DNA from: an uncultured Flavobacteriaceae bacterium
GTDB lineage: Bacteria > Bacteroidota > Bacteroidia > Flavobacteriales > Flavobacteriaceae
NCBI GenBank assembly: GCA_947498845.1
Contig: CANMLX010000006.1
Location: 62,001-126,000 of the forward strand
Direction: 5' to 3'
DNA length: 64,000 nt
The position numbers were made by a program, and so were the translations under genes. Position 1 is the first letter of the stretch. Each line of letters begins with the position of its first letter. This document shows positions 9,557-17,620 of the stretch, piece after piece. A model generated the notes under the pieces. That model was given only the letters and a program-made list of their open reading frames with translations, did no database searches and was not told the origin of the DNA.

Positions 9557-9638
9557 AATATCTTATACTTTATTGTGTTGAATGTTCTTTTTTAAACTCG
9601 GTTTACTTATGTCAATCATTATGCCAACGAAAAATTAC

Positions 9639-9651
9639 TGACACAGTGTCA
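9639..9651. promoter_or_regulatory. Palindrome in the dnaK / DUF1800 divergent intergenic region
   Basis: TGACAC-A-GTGTCA is a perfect 6+1+6 dyad about 85 bp upstream of the dnaK start, in the ~250-bp gap between divergent genes. No CIRCE element is seen. A heat-shock operator role is a guess. Confidence 0.35.
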
Positions 9652-9808
9652 TAAACCAACAAATTATTGTATGTAAAACTTAGCTAAATACAAAAGCTAA
9701 ACAACTAAAAAATTGCAGTTTATCGAAAATAAAGCTTCTTTTAAACATTATTTTAGTATATTAAAATCCAAACGCCCTCTAAATTCGTACCAAACTAAAA
9801 CCAACTGC

Positions 9809-11614
9809 ATGAGAACCCCTATACTCTGTCTACTTGTGTATCTACCTATATACATTTATGGACAATCTTATCGTGATTATCTTGGTGCTGGTCATAACGA
9901 GGGCATTACAGTAACTTCTAGCAGCCAACAGACTAAACCAGATTGGAATGAGCAAGCCACAGCAAATAATACTATAAATGGTTCTGGTTTAGATGCACGT
10001 TTACTGGAAACATCTCGTTTTTTGGCACAATCAACATTTGGAACCAATTTAGATTATATCAAAGAGGTTGCAGAAATCTCTTTTGAAGACTGGATAGACA
10101 ATCAAATTACAGCTAACTCACCTTCTTTACAAGAACTTACGCAAAGCGTATACGATCAAGCCAGATCAATATTTATAGCCAATGGAGGAAACCCTGATGA
10201 TTTTAACGATCCTAACTGGCAATACTTTATGTATGCCTGGTGGCAAGCCAATATTAAAAACGAAGACTTACTACGCCAAAAAGTAGCACTAGCATTAAGT
10301 GAAATTATGGTGATTTCTAGAAATTCAAACTTAGCTAGTTATGGTATTGGATTAGGCGATTATTATGATGTATTAAAAGATAATGCTTTTGGAAATTTTA
10401 GAAATTTATTGAAAGATATTATTTTACATCCTATGATGGGTGTTTACTTAAGTCATTACAATAACCCCAGAAGTTTTCCTGATAAAAATATTCATCCAGA
10501 CGAAAATTTTGCTCGAGAAATCATGCAGTTATTTACTATTGGTTTGTATGAACTAAATCAAAACGGCAGTTATGTATTAGATAATGAAGGTAATAGAATC
10601 CCAACTTATGATAATGATGATATAAAAGAATTTGCAAAAATTTTTACAGGCTTAGGTCCAGCTGCTGTTGAAGAACGATTTCCTGACAGACAAGTAAAAT
10701 TTGGTCTTGGTCATTGGTTTGCTAGAAAAGACGTTCCAATGACAATGTACGATGATTGGCATCAACCAGGTGAAAAGCAACTATTAAATAACAAAATTGT
10801 TCCCTCAGGGCAATCTGGCATGCAAGATATTGAAGACGCCATTGATAATTTATTCAATCATAATAACACAGGACCCTTTATAGCAATTCGCTTAATTCAG
10901 CAAATGGTAAAATCTAACCCTTCTCCAGCCTATGTTTCTAGAGTAAGTAAAGCTTTTAATAATACCAAGGGTGTTAGAGGTGATATGAAAGCTGTTATTA
11001 AAGCTATTTTATTGGATGAAGAAGCTAGAAGTTGTAGCTGGGTAGATAATCCCTCTAGCGGTAAATTAATAGAACCAATGGTTCGTTACTTTAATGTTGT
11101 ACGACAAATAGATTTGGATAACGACAACGGTATTTATTGGAACATTACAAGTAATTTTTATAAAGCCACTGGTCAGGCACCATTATCTGCACCACATGTA
11201 TTTAATTTTTTCTTGCCAGATTATGTTCCTAATGCAGATTTCAACAGTGCAAAATTAGTTGGTCCTGAATTTGAAATACATAATTCTGCTTCCAGTATCA
11301 ACTACTTAAATCAAGTAGATTTATGGACCACTACGCAATGGTATGATGTTTTAAAAACTTGGGGGTTAGAATTAGAAGGCACTCCTTTAAATTTCGAAAA
11401 ATTACAATATTACGCCAAAGACAGCGAGGTACTCATTAATCAATTAGATAAATTATTCACGCATGGTCTCTTATCAGACGAAACAAGACGTATTATTATT
11501 GAAGCGGTAGACCCAATTATTAAAGGCAATAGCCAATATGACTTTACTTATTTTAGAGTAAAAATGGCACTGTATCTTATCATGGTTAGCCCAGACTATG
11601 CTATACTTAAATAA
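9809..11614 (+). CDS. DUF1800 family secreted protein
   Basis: Translation from the ATG at 9809 puts a signal peptide first (MRTPILCLLVYLPIYIYGQS). The frame stays open back to a TTG at 9713, but that would bury the signal 32 residues in, so the shorter 601-residue form is preferred. The body has DUF1800 signatures: RFLAQSTFGTN near the start of the domain, HYNNPRSFPDKNIHPDENFAREIMQLF in the centre (a long conserved stretch) and FNFFLPDY near the C-terminus. DUF1800 proteins are almost always paired with DUF1501 proteins in marine Bacteroidetes and Planctomycetes, with unknown biochemical role. Here the DUF1501 gene follows after 6 bp, so they form an operon. Confidence 0.88.
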   Translation: MRTPILCLLVYLPIYIYGQSYRDYLGAGHNEGITVTSSSQQTKPDWNEQATANNTINGSGLDARLLETSRFLAQSTFGTNLDYIKEVAEISFEDWIDNQITANSPSLQELTQSVYDQARSIFIANGGNPDDFNDPNWQYFMYAWWQANIKNEDLLRQKVALALSEIMVISRNSNLASYGIGLGDYYDVLKDNAFGNFRNLLKDIILHPMMGVYLSHYNNPRSFPDKNIHPDENFAREIMQLFTIGLYELNQNGSYVLDNEGNRIPTYDNDDIKEFAKIFTGLGPAAVEERFPDRQVKFGLGHWFARKDVPMTMYDDWHQPGEKQLLNNKIVPSGQSGMQDIEDAIDNLFNHNNTGPFIAIRLIQQMVKSNPSPAYVSRVSKAFNNTKGVRGDMKAVIKAILLDEEARSCSWVDNPSSGKLIEPMVRYFNVVRQIDLDNDNGIYWNITSNFYKATGQAPLSAPHVFNFFLPDYVPNADFNSAKLVGPEFEIHNSASSINYLNQVDLWTTTQWYDVLKTWGLELEGTPLNFEKLQYYAKDSEVLINQLDKLFTHGLLSDETRRIIIEAVDPIIKGNSQYDFTYFRVKMALYLIMVSPDYAILK

Positions 11615-11620
11615 AAACTC

Positions 11621-13042
11621 ATGACGAAACATAAAAAAAATAATATTTCCAGAAGAAAATTTATTGGTGACTCATGTGCTGCATTAGGGTATACCACATT
11701 GTTTTCTTCATTAATAAACCTAAAAGCTATGGCGGCTTCTGCCATGGATAATTCATCTATCATTACATCCCTAAGTGGTAATTACAAAGCTTTAGTATGT
11801 GTTATGTTAGGCGGGGGAAATGACTCCTATAATATGTTGATTCCAAAGGGAAATAATGAATATAATGAGTACGCAACAACACGTTCTAATTTAGCAATAC
11901 CACAAAACGACATACTGCAAATAACCCCTAATACTAGTGATGGCAGAACATTTGGTCTTCATCCTTCTATGCCAAATATGAGACAGATTTTTGATAGTGG
12001 TAACCTTGCTTTTGTTTCCAATGTAGGGACACTTATAGAGCCTTCTACAAAAACAGATATTAAAAATAATGCTGTCAAAACACCTTTGGGTTTATTTTCA
12101 CATGCCGACCAAATACAACAATGGCAAACAGGAAAACCGCATGAGAGATCTAATATTGGTTGGGGTGGCAAAATTGCAGATTTAGTACAATCCATGAATT
12201 CTAATGATAATATTTCGATGAATATTTCATTAAAAGGGAATAACATATTTCAACGAGGTGATCAAATTACTCCTTATACTATACAAAATGAAGGTAGTAT
12301 AGGTATAAGAGGTTATGGTGGATCTAGTTTGTTTGACAAACTTAAAACAGATGCATTAAACTCTATGTTAGAAAGAGACTATCAAGATATTTATAAAAAC
12401 ACTTATAAAAATACAATAAAGGCTTCAAATGAGTCTAACTTAAGTTTTCAAGCTTCCATAGACGAAATTTCCGATTTTGTTACACCATTACCTGAAGAAA
12501 ATGATTTAGCAGCGCAACTAAGGATGGTTGCAAAAACTATTGCTGCCAGAAATACCCTGGGCTTTACAAGGCAAATATTTTTTGTGCAACTTGGAGGCTG
12601 GGATCATCATGATGAATTAATTATAAACCATTCTGATAAATTAACACAGGTTAATGATGCATTAAATTACTTTAATGCGCTAATGTTTGAACTTAATACA
12701 AATGATTGTGTTACCACTTTTAGCCTTTCCGATTTTGCACGAACACTAACATCAAATGGTAACGGGACGGATCATGCATGGGGAGGAAATACTTTTGTTA
12801 TGGGAGGTGCAGTGAATGGGAAAGAGATTTATGGCGAATATCCAACTTTAGCACTAAATAGCGAATTAGACTTTAGAGATGGTATTGTTATCCCAACGAC
12901 ATCCGCAGATGTATATATGGCAGAACTAGCGCTTTGGTTTGGTGTATCTGCTTCAGATTTAAGCACTATTTTCCCTAATCTATCAAATTTTTACAATACG
13001 TCTAGTGGCACTCCCCCACTCGGTTTTATGAACATGTCATGA
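11621..13042 (+). CDS. DUF1501 family protein with twin-arginine signal
   Basis: The 473-residue protein begins with a twin-arginine-type signal (SRRKFIGDSCAALGYTT, residues 10-26), so it is probably exported folded via Tat. DUF1501 landmarks are the early LVCVMLGGGNDSYNML strand, the QLGGWDHHDE motif near residue 325 and the DFARTLTSNGNGTDHAWGG segment near residue 370. The His/Asp-rich composition and sulfatase/alkaline-phosphatase-like motifs suggest a metal-dependent fold, but no activity is established. It is translationally linked to the next gene by a 4-bp ATGA overlap. Confidence 0.9.
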   Translation: MTKHKKNNISRRKFIGDSCAALGYTTLFSSLINLKAMAASAMDNSSIITSLSGNYKALVCVMLGGGNDSYNMLIPKGNNEYNEYATTRSNLAIPQNDILQITPNTSDGRTFGLHPSMPNMRQIFDSGNLAFVSNVGTLIEPSTKTDIKNNAVKTPLGLFSHADQIQQWQTGKPHERSNIGWGGKIADLVQSMNSNDNISMNISLKGNNIFQRGDQITPYTIQNEGSIGIRGYGGSSLFDKLKTDALNSMLERDYQDIYKNTYKNTIKASNESNLSFQASIDEISDFVTPLPEENDLAAQLRMVAKTIAARNTLGFTRQIFFVQLGGWDHHDELIINHSDKLTQVNDALNYFNALMFELNTNDCVTTFSLSDFARTLTSNGNGTDHAWGGNTFVMGGAVNGKEIYGEYPTLALNSELDFRDGIVIPTTSADVYMAELALWFGVSASDLSTIFPNLSNFYNTSSGTPPLGFMNMS

Positions 13043-13788
13043 TGAAAAAATTACACTTATATATCCTATTTTTAGTTTTAACTAACCAAGGTATTAATGC
13101 GCAGTGTTATCCAGATCAACATAGTACAAATTGGTATGATGGTTGGGTCTCTTGTGAAATATCTCCAAATCCAATTTCATCTTATGGAGAAACACATTGG
13201 GTAATGTATGATCTTGGCTACGAATATGTGCTTAATGAAACTAAATTTTGGAATACTAATACCCCAAAACACTTAGATAATGGTATTAATGAATATACAA
13301 TTGATTATTCTCTGGATGGTGTAATATGGTCCAACCTAGGCACCTATAATATGGAACGTGCTTCAGGAAAATCGAATTACGAAGGTAAAGAAGGGCCTAA
13401 TTTTGATGCTACCAAAGCAAGATATGTGTTAATTACACCAAACTCAAACTATGGAGGTACTTGTTTTGGATTTAGTGAATTAAAAATTTCTATAACTGAC
13501 CCATTTGTAGTTATTGAAGAGGAAGATGGTTTTAATGCATCGGTATATCCAAATCCTTTTGTAGACGATATCTCTCTTAGAATTGCTTCTTTAGATAAAA
13601 ATACGCCTGTTAACTTTACGCTACATGATATCACTGGACGCTTAATCACAAGAAATACTATAAATATCTCTGAGGATTCTCAAACTTATAAACTACCCAT
13701 TAAAGGAAACGCTTTACCTTTTGGTATTTACATTTTTAAAATAAAACAAAATAATAAAGAAAAAGCGTTTAAGCTTATAAAAAGGTAG
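13039..13788 (+). CDS. Discoidin-like protein with type IX secretion (type A) sorting domain
   Basis: The protein is 249 residues with a signal peptide (LHLYILFLVLTNQGINAQ). Residues ~25-155 resemble an F5/8 type C (discoidin) sandwich, with paired-strand phrases such as WVMYDLGYEYVLNETKFW and YTIDYSLDGVIWSNLG. Residues ~168-249 are a classic Por secretion-system C-terminal sorting domain (VYPNPFVDDISLRI, then LHDITGRLI, then FGIYIFKIKQ). It is therefore likely exported to the surface or medium by T9SS. The start overlaps the DUF1501 stop, completing a three-gene operon with DUF1800. Confidence 0.85.
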   Translation: MMKKLHLYILFLVLTNQGINAQCYPDQHSTNWYDGWVSCEISPNPISSYGETHWVMYDLGYEYVLNETKFWNTNTPKHLDNGINEYTIDYSLDGVIWSNLGTYNMERASGKSNYEGKEGPNFDATKARYVLITPNSNYGGTCFGFSELKISITDPFVVIEEEDGFNASVYPNPFVDDISLRIASLDKNTPVNFTLHDITGRLITRNTINISEDSQTYKLPIKGNALPFGIYIFKIKQNNKEKAFKLIKR

Positions 13789-13923
13789 TAAACTACTTTA
13801 GGGTAAATCACAAGAGGCATTTATTGGAAACATATTTTTAATTTCAAGGCAAACCTTGGAACCTGAGCCCTACCTAAGGACACTATTTTTTTTAAACACA
13901 AAGACCTCTATATTAAATACTTA

Positions 13924-14228
13924 TGCCAATTTCCAAATAAATATACTGTAAAGGAAAATGATGGGTTTTGGAATTATACGAGACAGAAAAAATAAGCATA
14001 GCCGTAGTTCAATGTCATTAAGTTAAGAAGTTTTCATCATTAAACTAAATGCATTTATTTCTATAAAAACTTGTAATTCAATTACATTTCGACTGCGCTC
14101 AATGTGACAAATTATACAAATTGAGCTTAACTTAATGACATTGAGCCGTAGTTACGGTTCTTTTTTATGTTGAAGATAGAATTTCAAAAGACACTTTTTA
14201 ACTCAGTAAATTCATTTGGAAATTGGTA
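13924..14228. mobile_element. MITE-like element R1 inserted in BD and itself interrupted
   Basis: The terminal inverted repeats (22 of 25 positions; core CCAATTTCCAAAT) are flanked by TTA at 13921-13923 and 14229-14231. The BD copy at 45 kb lacks R1 and shows the empty site with a single TTA. Removing the inner 136-bp element and its 8-bp duplication leaves 161 bp, exactly the length of the copy at 1204-1364. Confidence 0.82.
14009..14144. mobile_element. 136-bp MITE (M2) with perfect 19-bp terminal repeats
   Basis: TCAATGTCATTAAGTTAAG at 14009-14027 is the exact reverse complement of 14126-14144. The 8-bp direct repeat GCCGTAGT flanks it at 14001-14008 and 14145-14152, while the uninterrupted R1 copy at 1204-1364 has GCCGTAGT once. 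There is no ORF, so any movement would need a transposase in trans. The perfect ends suggest a recent insertion. Confidence 0.9.
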
Positions 14229-14568
14229 TTAGTTTAAATAAGTATATTATGTCACTCTTGAAGCTATGAAAATGTATTAAATTCTAGCTAAAAACCACTA
14301 AACACGCCATCTTCTTCCTTAAATTACGATAAACTAGCCAGCTAGTCTATCGTAATTATAAATTGAATCTGGCATGTTTATTGAGTTTTATCTATGATTC
14401 TTAAATCGAAATCAGCTTCGGAGCATTTTAATCTCGATTATCGAATAAAATGATTAATTAGTTTTTCTCTATAAACTAGTTATTAGTGCATTTTACATTT
14501 AAAAATAAAAGCACAACACTATATTCTTAATTTACTACTTTTACATTCAATTTTTAAATTGAAAACAA

Positions 14569-15387
14569 ATGTCTACTGCCAAAAAAGAATACAAACGTGT
14601 TACTGTAAAGTCATTGGTTGATATGAAAGCCTCTAATGAAAAAATCTCTATGCTCACTGCTTATGATTATACTATGGCAAAAATTGTAGATGGTGCTGGC
14701 ATTGATGTTATTCTTGTGGGAGATTCTGCTAGTAATGTTATGGCAGGTCATGAAACGACATTGCCTATTACTTTGGACCAAATGATTTATCATGCATCCT
14801 CTGTAATTAGAGCTATTGATAGAGCCCTAGTAGTTGTAGATTTACCTTTTGGAAGCTACCAAAGTGATCCTAAAGAAGCTTTACGTTCTGCCATTAGAAT
14901 TATGAAAGAAAGTGGTGCTCACTCTGTAAAACTTGAAGGAGGTAAAGAAATTAAAGATTCTATAAAACGTATTTTAAATGCTGGTATACCTGTAATGGGG
15001 CACTTAGGTTTAACACCTCAATCCATCTATAAATTTGGCACTTATACCGTAAGAGCTAAAGAAGAAGAAGAAGCCAAAAGACTTATTGATGATGCCAAAA
15101 TGCTTGAAAAAGTAGGCTGTTTTGCTATAGTTTTAGAAAAAATTCCAGCAAAATTGGCTAAGAAGGTATCTGAAAGTGTAAAGATTCCAATTATTGGTAT
15201 TGGTGCTGGTAACGATGTAGACGGACAAGTGCTTGTACTTCATGATATGTTAGGTATGACGCACGAGTTTAACCCTCGCTTTTTACGCCGTTATTTAAAT
15301 TTATATGAGGAGATGACTACTGCAATTTCACAATATGTAGATGATGTAAAGACTAGGGATTTCCCGAACGAGAAGGAGCAATATTAA
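14569..15387 (+). CDS. panB: 3-methyl-2-oxobutanoate hydroxymethyltransferase
   Basis: The 272-residue protein is normal for PanB, which adds a hydroxymethyl group from methylene-tetrahydrofolate to 2-oxoisovalerate to make ketopantoate, the first committed step of pantothenate and CoA synthesis. Visible landmarks are [20 protein letters not shown] near the start, the metal-binding [18 protein letters not shown] region, [24 protein letters not shown] and [21 protein letters not shown]. All are in family order. The gene is soluble and cytoplasmic. It is the first gene of a + strand group with the broken four-helix gene and an RluA-type synthase. Confidence 0.97.
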   Translation: MSTAKKEYKRVTVKSLVDMKASNEKISMLTAYDYTMAKIVDGAGIDVILVGDSASNVMAGHETTLPITLDQMIYHASSVIRAIDRALVVVDLPFGSYQSDPKEALRSAIRIMKESGAHSVKLEGGKEIKDSIKRILNAGIPVMGHLGLTPQSIYKFGTYTVRAKEEEEAKRLIDDAKMLEKVGCFAIVLEKIPAKLAKKVSESVKIPIIGIGAGNDVDGQVLVLHDMLGMTHEFNPRFLRRYLNLYEEMTTAISQYVDDVKTRDFPNEKEQY

Positions 15388-15482
15388 GTAGTTGGATATA
15401 ATAGACTTAATTAGATTTCTGGATTTTTAGACTGAGTTAGACTTATAGATTATAAGAATTAAAAAACTAAATAACAGACTTT

Positions 15483-15837
15483 ATGCATCGTTTTAAGGAA
15501 TTGGAAATTTGGAAAAAGAGTAGATTATTTTGTTCTGATGTTTATTCCATTACCTCAAAATTTCCAGATTCTGATAAGTTTGGTTTAACTAACCAACTAA
15601 GACGTGCTTCTGTATCCATTCCGTCAAATATAGCAGAAGGTTCATCAAGAAAATCTAATAAAAATTTTGCTCGTTTTTTACAAATCGCTTTAGGTTCTTG
15701 CTTACGAGATAGAAACTCGGTTACTCATTTCATGTGATTTGGGATTTATAGAAAAAGAAAATTTAAACGACCATTTGGAAAAACTGGATGCTATCGAAAA
15801 AATGATTTCTAAATTCAAATCCACACTCAAGACCTAA
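15483..15837 (+). pseudogene. Four-helix-bundle protein (23S rRNA intervening-sequence protein family), frameshifted
   Basis: The first ~73 residues match the small four-helix-bundle/S23 family (HRFKELEIWKKSR, then LTNQLRRASVSIPSNIAEGSSR). After GSC the frame runs into a stop at 15735. In another frame, from about 15703, the expected continuation YEIETRLLISCDLGF and a helical tail to a stop at 15835-15837 appear. One extra T around 15699-15703 explains the break. Joined, the protein would be about 118 residues, the family's normal length. These genes are often found alone and have no firm function. A sequencing error cannot be excluded. Confidence 0.75.
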
Positions 15838-15907
15838 ATAATATAATTTTTAACAAACTAAATTATCCATAAAGTCCTAAAAAGGAAAGTAGTCCAATAA
15901 TCAAACA

Positions 15908-16606
15908 ATGCAAAAAAAAATCCTTTCCAATAAAGATAACTTACAAGTACTCTATGAAGACAATCATATAATTATTGTAAATAAACGTGCTGGAGATATT
16001 GTTCAAGGGGATAAAACAGGTGATAAACCACTTAGTGATGTTGTAAAGGAATATATTGCTAAAAAGTATAATAAACCAGGAAATGTGTATCTTGGTGTAG
16101 TACATCGATTAGATCGTCCTACCACTGGACTCGTTGTATTCTCAAAAACCAGTAAGGCTCTCCCTAGACTTAATAAATTGTTTGCAGAAAAAGCCGCTAA
16201 AAAAACCTATTGGGCTATTGTTAAGCAACGTCCTCCAAAAGATACCGATACTTTAATACATTGGTTAAAAAAGAATCCTAAAAACAATAAATCTACTGCA
16301 TATTTAAAAGAAGTTAAGGATAGCAAAAAAGCCATTCTTCATTATAAAATCAAAAAAAAATTAGATAATTATTACTTACTTGAAATTAATCTAGAAACTG
16401 GACGCCATCATCAAATACGCGCGCAGTTATCAAGTATAGGCTGTCCTATTAAAGGGGATTTAAAATATGGGTTTGACAGGAGTAATAAAGACGCAAGCAT
16501 TCATTTACATGCGAGACATTTAGAATTTATTCATCCAGTTAAAAAAGAACCTTTATTAGTCACTGCTGCACTCCCCAATGAGGTTTTATGGAATGCTTGT
16601 TTGTAA
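15908..16606 (+). CDS. RluA family 23S rRNA/tRNA pseudouridine synthase
   Basis: This is a 232-residue catalytic core with no S4 domain. The catalytic aspartate lies in the signature VHRLDRPTTGLVVFSKT (HRLD near residue 68). Other RluA landmarks are the early VLYEDNHIIIVNK strand, the GRHHQIRAQLSSIGCPIKGD segment near residue 165 and IHLHARHLEF near residue 198. It isomerises uridine to pseudouridine in structural RNA; the target base cannot be told from sequence. It is 70 bp downstream of the broken four-helix gene and probably belonged to a panB-rluA transcription unit. Confidence 0.9.
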   Translation: MQKKILSNKDNLQVLYEDNHIIIVNKRAGDIVQGDKTGDKPLSDVVKEYIAKKYNKPGNVYLGVVHRLDRPTTGLVVFSKTSKALPRLNKLFAEKAAKKTYWAIVKQRPPKDTDTLIHWLKKNPKNNKSTAYLKEVKDSKKAILHYKIKKKLDNYYLLEINLETGRHHQIRAQLSSIGCPIKGDLKYGFDRSNKDASIHLHARHLEFIHPVKKEPLLVTAALPNEVLWNACL

Positions 16607-16720
16607 TCAAAACGATAATATTTGGACTTTACAAATTGTTGATCAACATATCGAGATACTAAAACTAGTTAAGTACATGGTTTAGCAAGACGTTAAGTAA
16701 AAAAAAATTAAATAATTAAT

Positions 16721-17386
16721 TTAATTCGCTTCCACAACAAAATCTTGAGTTGTGTATTCTGTGTCGTATACATCGTTTCCTGCTTTTACACGCCATTCGT
16801 AATCCCCTTCAGCTAATTTATCTATAGAAAAACTCGTCGCAGCGGTAGTTTCATCTTTAAGAGTTTCGGTAGGATTATCAAAATTGGGAGTGGCTACCTG
16901 TATGGTATATTCGGTAGCATCTTCAACAGCTTGCCATGAAAAATTTATAGTTTCATTGGTTTTAAACGTCTCATTATCTTTTGGTATTGACAAAACAACG
17001 TTTTCTTTAGAAATATCGACTATGTCTTCTCCAGTTACAGCAAAACCAGAGGAAACAAAGCTAGTTTGATATTCCGAGTTTTGAGCTCTTACGCGCCACT
17101 CATAATTTCCCGGCTGTAATGTAATAGATAGGTTTGTTACTGTTACTATCGAATCTTCTTCTATATTAGCTGCATCAGCAAAACTAGGTTGTGCTATTTG
17201 TAATTTATAATCTTTAGCATCTTCTAAAGCTTCCCAAGCAAAATTTACTGTATTAGTTTCAACATTTGATCCATCTTTAGGTGCTAAAATCTCTATAGTC
17301 TCACTGGAAATATCTTGTACTTCTGTAATATGTTCACAAGAAAGCACACATAGCAATGCGCTACATAAAATTATTAATCTGTTCAT
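16721..17386 (-). CDS. Lipoprotein with two tandem fibronectin-III-like repeats
   Basis: This is a 221-residue lipoprotein with signal LIILCSALLCVLSC (lipobox LSC, Cys about residue 17). Two clearly homologous ~95-residue repeats follow. Each carries a VNFAWEALEDAKDYKLQIA / INFSWQAVEDATEYTIQVA strand pair and ends YEWRVRAQN / YEWRVKAGN. This FN3-like pattern is a binding or spacer module on outer-membrane lipoproteins. No catalytic residues are seen. It is monocistronic, downstream of the convergent RluA gene. Confidence 0.75.
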   Translation of the reverse strand: MNRLIILCSALLCVLSCEHITEVQDISSETIEILAPKDGSNVETNTVNFAWEALEDAKDYKLQIAQPSFADAANIEEDSIVTVTNLSITLQPGNYEWRVRAQNSEYQTSFVSSGFAVTGEDIVDISKENVVLSIPKDNETFKTNETINFSWQAVEDATEYTIQVATPNFDNPTETLKDETTAATSFSIDKLAEGDYEWRVKAGNDVYDTEYTTQDFVVEAN

Positions 17387-17620
17387 TTTTTTACTTAGAA
17401 TATTATACTATAAACTTTAATCTTTATAATAAATTGCCAATACTAAACAAAAATATAATAATATATAAACACATTAATGTTTTCTTAACTTTAATAAGCA
17501 AAATAGTAATTGTCTTTGTTGAACTATTTTAATGTAAAACTCGTTTCTAGCACATACTCAATTGAATTAAAAATAAGCGATTATTTAAAGTAAAACTCAT
17601 AAATTAGTATTTAATTCATT

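Larger units (their letters stand above)
13861..14415. mobile_element. MITE-like element BD (about 247 bp) carrying two nested elements
   Basis: The left end ACCTGAG and right end ATCAG correspond to the better-preserved copy at 45414-45661. After subtracting the inner 305-bp insertion and one 3-bp duplication the length is 247 bp, against 248 bp in the other copy. It contains a conserved hairpin at 14323-14356 (ATTACGATA with TATCGTAAT). Confidence 0.75.
13811..14449. repeat. Repeat AE (about 77 bp) split by a nested insertion
   Basis: The halves at 13811-13860 and 14423-14449 together match the uninterrupted copy at 49840-49916 (CAAGAGGCATTT at the start, CATTTTAATC near the end). The left half ends CCTTGGA and the right half is preceded by CTTCGGA, a 5-of-7 match, as expected for a diverged target duplication created when element BD inserted. 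The whole 13789-14568 gap holds only this nest and the panB leader. Confidence 0.7.

Noticed and set aside
9713..9808. Longer start (TTG) of the DUF1800 protein
   Set aside because: It would place the signal peptide 32 residues inside the protein. The ATG at 9809 is better.
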